From assembly GCF_026191675.1 (NCBI RefSeq), contig NZ_JAKRRY010000030.1, forward strand, positions 1-64,000: a stretch of 64,000 nucleotides of DNA. The letters run 5' to 3'. The first letter of the stretch is position 1, and each line of letters opens with the position of its first letter. Made by a program: the position numbers and the translations under genes. Below, one piece after another: positions 52,554-61,955 of the stretch. Source of the stretch: Vibrio qingdaonensis (lineage in GTDB: Bacteria; Pseudomonadota; Gammaproteobacteria; Enterobacterales; Vibrionaceae). Below the pieces are notes generated by a model. It was not told the DNA's origin. It was given only the letters and a program-made list of their open reading frames with translations, and did no database searches.

Positions 52554-53551
52554 GAATGGGCAGACTCATCACTGGAAGAGGTATCAGTTTGTGTCACGCG
52601 ATAGCTATCTTCTTCAATGATATACGTTGGTCGACGTTTTGATTCCATATAAAGACGGCCAATGTATTCGCCCATCACGCCAATACCTATCAGTTGAACG
52701 CCGCCTAAAAAGAGTATGACGGTAATCAAAGATGCGTAACCAGGTGAGTCAATACCATAGATCAGAGTTTTGATTATGGTCGCGCTGCCGTAAATAAAAG
52801 ACAGCGCGGAGATAAATCCGCCAACATATAGCCAAATGCGCAGCGGCGCGGTACTAAAGCTAGTGATGCCGTCGAGTGCGAAGTTCCAAAGCTTCCAACC
52901 ATTAAAGCTGGTTTCTCCGGCTTTCCTCGCTTCTCGTTTGTATTCAACCACGGCAGTTTTAAAGCCTACCCATGAGAAAATACCTTTCATGAATCGTTGG
53001 TTTTCTGGGAGTAATTGGATAGCGTCTACAACGCGGCGATTAATCAACCTAAAGTCGCCAACATTCTCAGGAATTTCAACCTGAGCGACGGCGTTGTGGA
53101 ATTTGTAGAATAGCTCAGCAGTGAGCTTTTTAGCCCAAGAGTCTGAACTACGGTCGGTACGCTTAGCCACAACTACATCATAGCCATTCTCCCATTCTCT
53201 TAGAAAGTCATGGATAAGTTCTGGTGGATCTTGCAAATCAGCATCAATAGGAATAATGACGTCCCCTAATGCGAGATCTAAACCAGCAGTCATCGCGGCT
53301 TCTTTACCAAAGTTACGAGATAAATTGACGGTGCGTATGGGGGAGTATTCTTGTTGCAGCTGCTTCATCGTGGTGAGCGTATTATCTCTGCTACCATCAT
53401 TGATCAGTAATATTTCGTAGTCATACTTAGTACTATCAAGAACATCAGTAATTCTTGATATAAAAACCGAGAGGACTTCTTGCTCGTTGTAGCATGGACA
53501 AACAATAGAAATAGTTGGTTTTGGATGGACTTGTTCAACTAACATGGGCAT
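52550..53551 (-). CDS. GtrB-like polyprenyl-phosphate glycosyltransferase (GT2)
   Basis: Loads a sugar onto undecaprenyl phosphate in the cytoplasm. The 333-aa product has a GT2 domain (SIVCPCYNEQEVLSVFISR, INDGSRDNT, IPIDADLQDPPELI) and two C-terminal helices (about 235-255 and 270-292), ending GVMGEYIGRLYMESKRRP, all typical of GtrB/ArnC/DPM1-type proteins. No third, serotype-specific gtr transferase is next to it; the ArnT-like protein at 40806 could be the acceptor-specific partner (speculative). Confidence 0.9.
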   Translation of the reverse strand: MPMLVEQVHPKPTISIVCPCYNEQEVLSVFISRITDVLDSTKYDYEILLINDGSRDNTLTTMKQLQQEYSPIRTVNLSRNFGKEAAMTAGLDLALGDVIIPIDADLQDPPELIHDFLREWENGYDVVVAKRTDRSSDSWAKKLTAELFYKFHNAVAQVEIPENVGDFRLINRRVVDAIQLLPENQRFMKGIFSWVGFKTAVVEYKREARKAGETSFNGWKLWNFALDGITSFSTAPLRIWLYVGGFISALSFIYGSATIIKTLIYGIDSPGYASLITVILFLGGVQLIGIGVMGEYIGRLYMESKRRPTYIIEEDSYRVTQTDTSSSDESAHS

Positions 53552-53599
53552 GCCTTCGCAAGGTTAAATTAAAACTGTACAGATTTTTATAGTAAGTGT

Positions 53600-54343
53600 T
53601 TATAGATGTTTATCTTTTTTTAATTGATTGGCAAACCGTTGGTTGCTAATCGACGAGCACACAAAACGATAAAATCGGTTGAGCTCTCTTGTGAGCTTGA
53701 AGTAAATAGGAACACGTTGTTTCGGCTCAAGTTGAATATAAGTTCCCATGTCGTGCAATGCCGTTATAGCTGGCGGGGATAGGTTAAAAGAGTGCATGTT
53801 ATGTATATAGTTTTCAGAAATGTAATTATCCACAGCGCAAAGCCATTGGTCTGATTTCGATAGCAGCTTACTTGCTCCTTGTGGAGTTAGTACATATCCT
53901 GTGGTTCCGCAGGAGTTATCAAAAAGAAAGCGACGTTCAAATCCAGCGACCTCATCTTTAGTTACCCATTTGCAACTGCGCTTTTCAAGCCTTAAATAGT
54001 CTAAATCAGCTATGAGCAAATCGATATTGTCGATAGCATCACAAAAGTGTTCGGTAGGACTAAAGTCATCTTCTAATATTACTATAGACTCATTGAGTTG
54101 TAAGCACTTCTCCCAGAGTAAGTAGTGGCTAGCGAAACAGCCTTTTTCTCCAGCAGAAAGAGGGCGACTCCGATAGATTGTTCTATATTTGTCATTTACT
54201 TTTTCAGCTAATCGGGGTGGCAATCCATCCTTGCCATTAACGGCATCAAAAAATTCGAAATGATAGCCGGACATTTTGAAAATCTGGCTGACTCTTTCTC
54301 GACGTTCCGTAGAATGTAACAAGCTTACTACAAATATTTTCAT
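53600..54343 (-). CDS. Glycosyltransferase family 25 (LPS biosynthesis)
   Basis: GT25 enzymes (LOS biosynthesis proteins such as LgtB, LpsA) add galactose or glucose. The 247-aa product starts MKIFVVSLLHSTERRERV and has FDAVNGKDGLP, LSAGEKGCFASHYLLWEKC and IVILEDDFSP, the conserved GT25 blocks including the DD motif, then GYVLTPQGASKLL. AT-rich, as are the neighbouring variable core genes. Confidence 0.88.
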   Translation of the reverse strand: MKIFVVSLLHSTERRERVSQIFKMSGYHFEFFDAVNGKDGLPPRLAEKVNDKYRTIYRSRPLSAGEKGCFASHYLLWEKCLQLNESIVILEDDFSPTEHFCDAIDNIDLLIADLDYLRLEKRSCKWVTKDEVAGFERRFLFDNSCGTTGYVLTPQGASKLLSKSDQWLCAVDNYISENYIHNMHSFNLSPPAITALHDMGTYIQLEPKQRVPIYFKLTRELNRFYRFVCSSISNQRFANQLKKDKHL

Positions 54344-54448
54344 TACTTATTGTTACTCATGATTGAATAGCACTTGATAATTTTAGTTTCGAGTTTAGTT
54401 GAAGTGCACTAGGAAAATAATCAACAGTGTTTGCCGTTTAGACAAGAC

Positions 54449-54487
54449 CGATGGCAAATCGTTCATGACGGGATGTTTTTGCCATCG
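54449..54487. other. inverted repeat between two core glycosyltransferase genes
   Basis: Perfect 10-bp arms CGATGGCAAA (54449-54458) and TTTGCCATCG (54478-54487). It lies between the GT2 stop and the GT25 start. No T-run; role unknown, possibly a weak terminator or processing site. Confidence 0.5.
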
Positions 54488-54536
54488 TATTTAACGCTTC
54501 TTAGTATCGCAAATGCTGTACATCTCTCGGTAAAAC

Positions 54537-55358
54537 TCAACCCAAGAGAGCTTGTATTTTCTTTATACCATTCGCACAGACTACTTTACCTTCAGATTTT
54601 TTCTTAGTATACATTTCGTGAGCTTCTGGAGCTTGTTGTTTTTCTTTATGGTATAGATGGAAAAGCGCACAGCGACCTAAAACTGTTTCGGTCTTAAGCC
54701 CTGTTAACTTTAGGCGTCGTACTAAGTCGGTTTCTTCCATACCATAGCCTTCAAAGTCTTCATCAAAACCGTTTACCTGAAGTAAGGATTGAGTTGGGAC
54801 CGCCAAGTTTGCTCCGATGGCGCCTCGAGTTTTTTTGTTCCACACACTGCAAATAAAACTGGGGAATCGGATGCCCATTTCGGGACGTTTTAGATTCTTT
54901 TTAAGTGATTGTAGCGCCAACCAAAACGGATTTTCTAATTGTCTAAAAGAAGTGAATTGGGTTCTAAGCCCGAAACTAGCACGTTCGTAGAGGTCTACTC
55001 GTCGCCCAAACAGCATGCTTGTTGGGTTGAGGCGAGCACGATAGTCAGCTATGAAATATCTGGAAGGAATGCAATCATTATCCGTCATTATAATAAAGTC
55101 TGCTTTGGATGAAGCAATAGCGTGGTTTAATGCCATTGCTCGCCTATATCCACAATCATCTTGCCATAAATAACGAATATTGAGTCCGAGTGAGCTATAG
55201 ATACCAACGAGAGCTTTGACCTCAGGTCCAGAACCATCATCGGTTATGCATAAAGAAAAATCCGTATCGTTCTGACGCAGGTAGCCATCAAAAACAAGTC
55301 GCATGTCGCGGACATTGTTATATGCTGCCATGATTACTTCTACGCTTTTTTCAGTCAT
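54537..55358 (-). CDS. Glycosyltransferase family 2
   Basis: The 273-aa product has EVIMAAYNN at the start, ITDDGSGPEV, the metal-binding MTDNDCIPS (about 91-99) and the C-terminal GFDEDFEGYGMEETDLVRR, a segment shared with galactosyltransferase-type and chondroitin-polymerase-type GT2 proteins. The sugar is unknown. Its ATG overlaps the waaL stop codon (ATGA), so it is translationally coupled to waaL. Confidence 0.85.
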   Translation of the reverse strand: MTEKSVEVIMAAYNNVRDMRLVFDGYLRQNDTDFSLCITDDGSGPEVKALVGIYSSLGLNIRYLWQDDCGYRRAMALNHAIASSKADFIIMTDNDCIPSRYFIADYRARLNPTSMLFGRRVDLYERASFGLRTQFTSFRQLENPFWLALQSLKKNLKRPEMGIRFPSFICSVWNKKTRGAIGANLAVPTQSLLQVNGFDEDFEGYGMEETDLVRRLKLTGLKTETVLGRCALFHLYHKEKQQAPEAHEMYTKKKSEGKVVCANGIKKIQALLG

Positions 55359-56599
55359 TTTTCTTCCTTAAAATCAAGGCTTGTTACTGAGGTGTTGGGC
55401 CAAGTCAAAATCAGAGTGAGCATAAACAGAAAGATAGCTGTTTGAAACTCTAAATTATTACTATAAACCAAGCCAATACCTAAATAGGTGCTAATGAGGG
55501 TAAGGCCGGCCCAGGCCCGTTTGTTGCCGTGCTTAATCGCAGTGACAAGAGAGGAAATGATAAACATAATCATGGTTAAGTAGCTAACAGAGTAAATTAG
55601 CCCCATTCGCACAAAGTTATCGATATAGTGATTGTGAAAATCACTTAGTGACATTTGATTACTAACACTTCTTTGCATCTCTTCAATTGAACCGACAGAG
55701 TTTAAGTACTCGGTGTAGAGGGGCTTAAGCTGAGAGTCTCCGGTTCCAAATAGAAAAATCCCTAGGTGTTCTTGTAGATTGAATATACTGAACTCAATGC
55801 CATTATGCCACATTAGAAGGCGAGCATTATTGGAATGGTTACTGCTTGAGGAAATGCTAGTAATACGCTCGTATAACGCCCCAAATGTTGAAGAATCTTT
55901 CATTAAGATAAGTACAGCAATCCCGACAATAAGGCTTCCTATAAATAGTCTGTGACTTTGAAATGCTAAAAAGAGCAATAAACTAACGACCAAGAAGAGT
56001 AATGGTCCTCTAGAGCCAGAAGCTAATAACGCGACGAATGCCACAAGAGAAAGCATAGTGACCCCTGCTCTTTGATGAGCGTTCATATTTCCTTTGAAGT
56101 ATACCAATGGTATTAATATAGCGATTAGATATGCGATTATCTCACTCCAGCGACCAATATCCCAGAAGCTTTGCACTCGGCCATCGGGACGTGCTTGATC
56201 GGTGAGGTACAGGTAGGCGCTATAACTGAAAGCAATTAACGCCCCAATGAGCAACGCTTTAAACGCCTTACTATGGTGGCGTTCTACCATCGGGATTAAA
56301 AAAGGAAGCAGAAGAAAGAAGGCGCCTTTTCTTGCAAACCATGCCAGATCTTGCATCCCAACTGGGTAGACTATTGTGACAACGATGCCCAGTATATACA
56401 TACCAAAGCATAGGTAAGATAATCTTCGAAGGTTTTTGATGTCAGAAAGTAAAGGTTGCTTGCTTAGAGCACCTGTAATTGCTGTTAATAGAATTAAGGC
56501 AAAGGCGATATTCATACCAGCTTTCGAAACGAATAACGTTAAGAATGTAAAGGCCACTGTGAAAGCGGTTATTCGGTTATACGTGGCGTTAGTAATCAT
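55355..56599 (-). CDS. waaL: O-antigen ligase family protein
   Basis: Joins undecaprenyl-linked O-antigen to the lipid A core in the periplasm. The 414-aa product has about eleven to twelve hydrophobic helices, Arg residues in SGSRGPLLFL and a large periplasmic loop ending in SDFHNHYIDNFVRMGL, where the conserved His lies. The start ATG at 56599 forms an ATGA overlap with the waaF stop; the frame is open 25 codons further upstream but inside waaF. Wzy-type polymerases share the fold, but the position in the core cluster favours the ligase. Confidence 0.85.
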   Translation of the reverse strand: MITNATYNRITAFTVAFTFLTLFVSKAGMNIAFALILLTAITGALSKQPLLSDIKNLRRLSYLCFGMYILGIVVTIVYPVGMQDLAWFARKGAFFLLLPFLIPMVERHHSKAFKALLIGALIAFSYSAYLYLTDQARPDGRVQSFWDIGRWSEIIAYLIAILIPLVYFKGNMNAHQRAGVTMLSLVAFVALLASGSRGPLLFLVVSLLLFLAFQSHRLFIGSLIVGIAVLILMKDSSTFGALYERITSISSSSNHSNNARLLMWHNGIEFSIFNLQEHLGIFLFGTGDSQLKPLYTEYLNSVGSIEEMQRSVSNQMSLSDFHNHYIDNFVRMGLIYSVSYLTMIMFIISSLVTAIKHGNKRAWAGLTLISTYLGIGLVYSNNLEFQTAIFLFMLTLILTWPNTSVTSLDFKEEK

Positions 56600-57633
56600 G
56601 ATTGACTCTTTAGTATCGAGATAACTGTATTTGGCGATAATTGTTTTAAGCAGTTCATATGCCCTAAAGGACACTCTCGCTTAAAGCACGGGCGGCAGTC
56701 AATATCCGTGTTAACGATCTGAACGTTGTCACTAAGAGGCGGAGTATAGTCAGGCGAGCTCGATCCATAAATGGCGATAATTTTACAGTCAACGGCTGCT
56801 GAAACATGCATTAAACCAGAATCGTTGCTAATCACGGTATCACACGCCGCAAGTAAGTCTACTGCCTCGGTTAGCGAGGTATTACCGGCAAGGTTAAAGC
56901 AATGTTGTTGAGCCTCAACGGTTAGACTCTTTCTTATTTTTTCCGTGACTTCTCTATCTTTGGTTGAACCAAATAGCCAAACTTGTTGGCCACTATCGAT
57001 AATGTACTGCGCCACTTCGGCGTAATATTGATCAGGCCAACGTTTTGCTGGTCCAAACTCAGCCCCAGGGCACATGCCTATTGCTGTGCGACCTGTTGTA
57101 AATTGAGTTGTCAGCTGAAACTTATCAAGTGCCTGTTGTTGAATGCTACGATCAATCGAAAGCTGAGGGCGAGGACACGTCGCTAGCGATACTTCATCAA
57201 GCATTTTATCGCGTTGTGATGCAAGTGCCACAAAGCGTTCCACATAATATTGGAAAATACGTTTGTTGGGGCGCAAGTCATTTAACAGACCATAGCGCAT
57301 CTCACCTTTCCAACCGATACGTTTAGGAATACCCGCAAACAAAGGGATCAACGCAGATTTAGCGGAGTTTGGCAGCACGTAAGCGTGGGTATAACCTTCT
57401 TTTTTGAGGCTGCGGCCAATTTTCCAGCGCCCTCTTAAGTCAAAAGCCCCGTGGCCAATCGGCATTTCAATAGCGTTATTTACTTCCGGCATGCGTTGTA
57501 GAATAGGTTTGCACCATGCCGGAGCTAACACGTCTATTGTCGCGGTTGGGTTGCGATGCTTTAGCTCGGTATAAAGGCTTTGTGACATGACCATATCACC
57601 GACCCAAGAGGGGCCTATTACGAGAATTTTCAT
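56596..57633 (-). CDS. waaF: WaaF, ADP-heptose:LPS heptosyltransferase II
   Basis: Adds the second heptose of the inner core. The 345-aa product (E. coli 348) starts MKILVIGPSWVGDMVMSQSL, the family signature, and has GMCPGAEFGPAKRWP (about 183-197), VISNDSGLMHVSAAV (about 270-284) and the C-terminal CRPCFKRECPLGHMNC cysteine cluster. The order waaF-waaL with a 4-bp overlap points to one operon starting at or beyond the gene at 60508. Confidence 0.96.
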   Translation of the reverse strand: MKILVIGPSWVGDMVMSQSLYTELKHRNPTATIDVLAPAWCKPILQRMPEVNNAIEMPIGHGAFDLRGRWKIGRSLKKEGYTHAYVLPNSAKSALIPLFAGIPKRIGWKGEMRYGLLNDLRPNKRIFQYYVERFVALASQRDKMLDEVSLATCPRPQLSIDRSIQQQALDKFQLTTQFTTGRTAIGMCPGAEFGPAKRWPDQYYAEVAQYIIDSGQQVWLFGSTKDREVTEKIRKSLTVEAQQHCFNLAGNTSLTEAVDLLAACDTVISNDSGLMHVSAAVDCKIIAIYGSSSPDYTPPLSDNVQIVNTDIDCRPCFKRECPLGHMNCLKQLSPNTVISILKSQS

Positions 57634-57635
57634 AG

Positions 57636-58724
57636 TTAAATATCTTTATTCTTAAGAATGAGCTGGGCCAACTTTTGTTCTACGTCTAGCCAATTTAGGG
57701 CATTAATATCGGGAACCGCGCAATGCGTTGCCATGCTGGTAATAGCCAAATCTGAGTTAGGATGCCACTGATTAAAATTTGCTGGGTCTGGATTATAAAA
57801 TGCAAGCTGTGGAACGCGTAATCCAGACGCCATATGAACAATAGCGGTATCCACCGTGATCACAAATTTAGCCGCCGCAATGAGGCTTGCAACATCAAAT
57901 ATCGTTTTGCTGACATTATAGTGAATGGCGTCTAATTGGTGCTCTTTAATCATTTGTTCTGTTTGTTCAAACGTGTCAGGTGCTGAAATCAACACAATGG
58001 ATAGCTCAGGGCAGTCCTGTTTGACTAGCGTGACCAGTTTTTCCACGGAATGTGCATTGAGCTTACGTGCATTACCACTACCGTAGGCATTGATAACACA
58101 AAACCCCAGCAAGGAATGAGTGTTAATAAATGCCTGGGCGCAGTGTGTAGAGCTTTCTGTTTGTGGAATGATGTAGTGGTGTGGATTGGCAGGAACATCA
58201 ATTTCCCCCAATAGTGCCCCAAAGCGTTCTGCAAAGTGAAGCGCTTGTGTAGCAGCTCCGAGCTTGATATCGACAGCGTTGAGCGAGTCATCTAGTCCTG
58301 CGATGTGTTTCGCTTTACATTGGTTAAGAAAAAATAGGTCTTTCATTTTAAGATTAAGGTTAAGTGAAACTAATAAATCACACTCTCCAACCTCAATACA
58401 TGCCTTGGTTATTTCTTTGTAGCTTGGTCTCTTTTTAAGCTCAATAACGGAGTCTGCGCCAAGGTGATTTAAGAATAAATCACGCATATTTGGCGCCGTG
58501 ACGACCGTTAATTTAACATTGGGGTAGTGGACTTTGATGTCCTTAAAAATAAAGGACGACACGAAAGCATCGCCAAATTTGGCATCGGTTCGTAAAAAAA
58601 CAATATGCTGCAATTGTTCTTTATCAATAGGCTGAGAAGTTCTATGCCTATCGAATAGCATTATGCCCAGTTTACGGCGAACCTGGTCGCGGAGTAGTTG
58701 TAATCGAGAGATGAGTGCTCTCAT
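57636..58724 (-). CDS. Glycosyltransferase family 9 protein
   Basis: A divergent 362-aa heptosyltransferase-like protein. It has LRTDAKFGDAFVSSFIF near residue 44 and, in the C-terminal half, FCVINAYGSGNARKL and FVITVDTAIVHMASGL, where the Asp-Thr and His of the ADP-sugar site are kept. It could add heptose III or another core sugar. It is packed between waaF (2 bp) and the preceding gene (1-bp overlap). Confidence 0.82.
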   Translation of the reverse strand: MRALISRLQLLRDQVRRKLGIMLFDRHRTSQPIDKEQLQHIVFLRTDAKFGDAFVSSFIFKDIKVHYPNVKLTVVTAPNMRDLFLNHLGADSVIELKKRPSYKEITKACIEVGECDLLVSLNLNLKMKDLFFLNQCKAKHIAGLDDSLNAVDIKLGAATQALHFAERFGALLGEIDVPANPHHYIIPQTESSTHCAQAFINTHSLLGFCVINAYGSGNARKLNAHSVEKLVTLVKQDCPELSIVLISAPDTFEQTEQMIKEHQLDAIHYNVSKTIFDVASLIAAAKFVITVDTAIVHMASGLRVPQLAFYNPDPANFNQWHPNSDLAITSMATHCAVPDINALNWLDVEQKLAQLILKNKDI

Positions 58725-60508
58725 TATCGTTTCACCTTTCTAAATAAATAATTACCACGCACCTTGCGCCACAATCCCAACACATCGGTTCTTGGAAAAA
58801 TCGCAATGCGGCGAATTTGATACGGGTCTTCATGAAAACGCAATGACCCAGAATTGGTCGCTACGGCGTATTGATAGCCCACCTCTTTAGCGATATTTTT
58901 TGACGCCTGATTGTGTTCACCAAACGGGTAAGCGAATGACGTTAGCGGCTTACCTAGTAAAGCTTCAAGTGTTTGCTTGTTCTCAAGAATTTCTGCTCGC
59001 TGCGCGTCATCGCTGAGCGTGTCCAATTTAGGGTGCGTTAGAGTATGCCCGCCAATTTCAATATGTGGTGAGGCAGCGAGCAGCTTCACTTGCTGGGTAT
59101 TCATCAGCGGCACGGATTTTTCTGGGTTGTTTGGGTTCTCTACATCCCATCGGTTGAAGGTTTCCCCAGTCACCACATAAACTACCGCTTTAAAGCCGTA
59201 TTTTTCCAGCATCGGCAGCATGAGATCTAGGTTATCGGCGTAGCCGTCATCGACCGTAATCATGATGTAGCGCTTTCCCGCTTCTAAGCGGCGGATAAGT
59301 CGACCATCTTGCAAGTCTTCAAACGTCAGGCTGTCAAAGCCCATGCGTTTGAGCAGCTTAAGGTGCTTTTCAAACATATCAATGTGCAGGTAAGTGCCAT
59401 GCACACCTTTGCCACTGTCATCGCTAATAAAGCGGTGGTACATGATGACCGGCATTTCACGGCGCAGTGTATCGACATAGACATCTTGATAGATGCGCTC
59501 GATTTGGTCGACGATTTTGGTGAGCGTGTAATTGTCACGAATGATGTTGCTGGTAGTTTCGTCACAATGTGGCGTTGATAAGCCTTGCTTGACCATGCTT
59601 GGAATGGCCGAAAAATCAATATCCAGATCTTGTGGGCCAATATCCCCAAAATTGCTCGCCATCGCGTCGGCGACATTGTTTGAATCGACAATACCCACAC
59701 ACTGCGCTTCACCAATTGCCAAAGTAGGGCGACCGCACAGCAAAGACTCCATCGCCACACGACCGGCTCCAATGACTAAGTCGGCTTCGCTGAGCATTTT
59801 TGGCACATCATGGGTATAGCCAGTGAATGTGACACGCTCTTTAAATTTTTTAAAGCGAGGTTCAAACGCAGAGCCTGACACCACTTGCACCTGATAGCGT
59901 TCCAAATCCAAGCATTCATCTAATAGGCGATAACACAATTCACCTTTTGGTCCCGTTAATCGCCCGACAATGGTAATCACAGGCTTAGCTTGCACAGACT
60001 TCGCATTTACAGGGGCAGGACACCATTGAAAACGCTCAGTCTCAATGCCATTTCGGCTGACTTCCATCTGCTCTAAAGGCACATTAAGGTCATTGGCTAA
60101 TTGGTCACGAATCGCTTCGCAAACCGGTAGCGCTTTATTGCCCATCGCATGAAACTTTTTACGCGACGCATGCACAGGCTGACGGCCATGAACCGTGGTC
60201 ACCATAGGCGTACCAGTGAGCTTGCACGCCACATGACAGCTCCAGCTAGAGGCGCGCGAATGGGCATGCACCAATTGGATATTGTGCTTTTTGATAAGGT
60301 AAATCAGATACCCCACGTGCCAGAAGCGACGTGGCACACTGCGTTTATTAAAGCGCAGTGAGAAAAACGGACCATCATGAGGTTTGGTTAGCGTGTCAGA
60401 CACATAAAACACATTATGACCTCGGGCGGTTAATTCATTGCCAACCGTCGTGGCGTAGACTTCCGCTCCCGTGACTTCGAGCTGGGAGAGGGCCATAAGA
60501 ATGTTCAT
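58724..60508 (-). CDS. Two-domain protein: GT4 glycosyltransferase fused to NodB-type polysaccharide deacetylase
   Basis: A 594-aa protein. Residues about 1-350 are a GT4/GT-B transferase (LEVTGAEVYATTVGNELTAR at 11, VHAHSRASSW, ITIVGRLTGPKGE near 170, AGRVAMESLLCGRPTLA near 245). Residues about 355-590 are a carbohydrate esterase 4 domain (PVIMYHRF, the TVDDGY metal motif near 422, GGHTLTHP near 490, SFAYPFGEHN). Together they suggest addition of an N-acetylhexosamine and its deacetylation in one protein, which would leave a free amine on the core. The acceptor is unknown. Confidence 0.88.
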   Translation of the reverse strand: MNILMALSQLEVTGAEVYATTVGNELTARGHNVFYVSDTLTKPHDGPFFSLRFNKRSVPRRFWHVGYLIYLIKKHNIQLVHAHSRASSWSCHVACKLTGTPMVTTVHGRQPVHASRKKFHAMGNKALPVCEAIRDQLANDLNVPLEQMEVSRNGIETERFQWCPAPVNAKSVQAKPVITIVGRLTGPKGELCYRLLDECLDLERYQVQVVSGSAFEPRFKKFKERVTFTGYTHDVPKMLSEADLVIGAGRVAMESLLCGRPTLAIGEAQCVGIVDSNNVADAMASNFGDIGPQDLDIDFSAIPSMVKQGLSTPHCDETTSNIIRDNYTLTKIVDQIERIYQDVYVDTLRREMPVIMYHRFISDDSGKGVHGTYLHIDMFEKHLKLLKRMGFDSLTFEDLQDGRLIRRLEAGKRYIMITVDDGYADNLDLMLPMLEKYGFKAVVYVVTGETFNRWDVENPNNPEKSVPLMNTQQVKLLAASPHIEIGGHTLTHPKLDTLSDDAQRAEILENKQTLEALLGKPLTSFAYPFGEHNQASKNIAKEVGYQYAVATNSGSLRFHEDPYQIRRIAIFPRTDVLGLWRKVRGNYLFRKVKR

Positions 60509-60639
60509 GGTGGTATCCTTAAAACTAAAAGTGGACCTAGGGAAGAGCGGTTCCTAGGCCCTAGGTGGTGCTTGTGGTGAATATACGGAAAACCGTTGGT
60601 TGTCGTTGACCGGTGTCGTCTTTAAAACACAATCCTGCA

Positions 60640-60700
60640 GGACCAAGGACCAAGGACCAAGGACCAAGGACCAAGGACCAAGGACCAAGGACCAAGGACC
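60640..60700. repeat. tandem array, GGACCAA x8.7
   Basis: Eight identical 7-bp units and a final GGACC, ending two bases before the hldD stop codon. A related degenerate segment, AGAGCGGTTCCTAGGCCC, lies at about 60545-60562 in the same gap. The unit is the reverse complement of GGTCCTT. Confidence 0.98.
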
Positions 60701-60702
60701 CA

Positions 60703-61644
60703 TTAACTATTCACAATAGCCAAATACTCCGCCACACCTTCCGCAACCGTCTTAAACTCAACATCGCAGCCAGCGGCGCGCAGTTTGGTTAAATCCGCTT
60801 GGGTGTATTCTTGGTAAGCGCCTTTCAAATGGTCAGGGAATGGAATGGTTTCAATCTCGCCTTTACCGTGGTGCTTAATGACCGCTTCAGCGACCACTTC
60901 AAAGCTTTCCGCATTGCCGGTTCCGCAATTAAAAATACCAGACACACCGTTTTCCAAGAACCATAGGTTCACTTTTGCCACATCGCCAACGTAGATGAAG
61001 TCACGGATAAACTGCTCGCTACCTGCAAACAATTTAGGGTTCTCACCGGCATTCATTTGGTTATTAAGGTGGAACGCAACCGACGCCATGCTGCCTTTGT
61101 GCTGCTCGCGTGGGCCGTAAACATTGAAGTAACGGAAACCGGTAATTTGCGACAGTTTTTCACCGTGCGCTTCTGCATCTGCAGTTAAGCGGCGAACGTA
61201 GTTATCAAACTGCTGCTTTGAATAGCCATAAACGTTTAATGCGCCTTCGTATTCACGCTCTTCTTTAAAAATGGTTGTCTCGCCGTAAGTCGCCGCAGAA
61301 GAGGCGTACAAGAACGGGATTTCACGCTCTAAACAGAAGTGAAGCAGCTCTTTTGAGTACTCGTAGTTGTTGAGCATGACATATTTGCCATCCCACTCGG
61401 TTGTTGCAGAGCAAGCACCTTCATGGAATACCGCTTCGATAGGACCAAAGTCATCGCCAGCCATGACCTGAGTCAGGAAGTCATCACGATCCATATAGTC
61501 GGTAATGTCTAGATCAACTAAGTTCTTAAACTTACGACCATTTTTAAGGTTGTCTACCACTAGGATGTCGTTTAAGCCCGCTGCGTTTAGCGCTTTGATA
61601 ATGTTGCTGCCAATCATGCCAGCACCGCCAGTTACGATGATCAT
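60703..61644 (-). CDS. hldD: HldD (GmhD/RfaD), ADP-glycero-manno-heptose 6-epimerase
   Basis: Last step of ADP-L-glycero-D-manno-heptose supply for the heptosyltransferases in this cluster. The 313-aa product (E. coli 310) has the NAD-binding GGAGMIGSNIIKAL (about 6-19), LYASSAATYG and the catalytic YGYSKQQFD (Tyr/Lys about 139-143). In Vibrio, where it is called gmhD, it is the usual border of O-antigen and capsule regions. It diverges from rjg. Its 3' end touches the heptamer array. Confidence 0.97.
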   Translation of the reverse strand: MIIVTGGAGMIGSNIIKALNAAGLNDILVVDNLKNGRKFKNLVDLDITDYMDRDDFLTQVMAGDDFGPIEAVFHEGACSATTEWDGKYVMLNNYEYSKELLHFCLEREIPFLYASSAATYGETTIFKEEREYEGALNVYGYSKQQFDNYVRRLTADAEAHGEKLSQITGFRYFNVYGPREQHKGSMASVAFHLNNQMNAGENPKLFAGSEQFIRDFIYVGDVAKVNLWFLENGVSGIFNCGTGNAESFEVVAEAVIKHHGKGEIETIPFPDHLKGAYQEYTQADLTKLRAAGCDVEFKTVAEGVAEYLAIVNS

Positions 61645-61955
61645 AAAACTCTTCCAATTGAATAGGATAATTAATTCGAGTATATAAGATTTGAGCCAGT
61701 GTGCCTAGATTGTGGTGTGCTAGCTATCGAGTCTAAATAGGACGTAAGACATCGTATCGTTGGCTAAGCAGCTTAGTCTTGAAATTTAAACCTTGGTCTG
61801 AGCGTATGTCACAGACAATGCTTATGCCGATACAACCAGCAAGTATGGCTAAAGTATGAACAATGGCGATACAGCAAAACGAATCGAAGGAAGGCGGTTG
61901 ACGGTGAGAAAGCGGCAGGTTAGCTCTAGTGTATAATCAAACGCAATGGTGAGTA
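61645..61955. other. hldD-rjg divergent intergenic region
   Basis: A 311-bp gap with no gene. A perfect TATAAT lies at 61932-61937 before rjg, but no good -35 box is at the right distance and it is close to the start codon. No JUMPstart element is in this gap. Confidence 0.6.
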
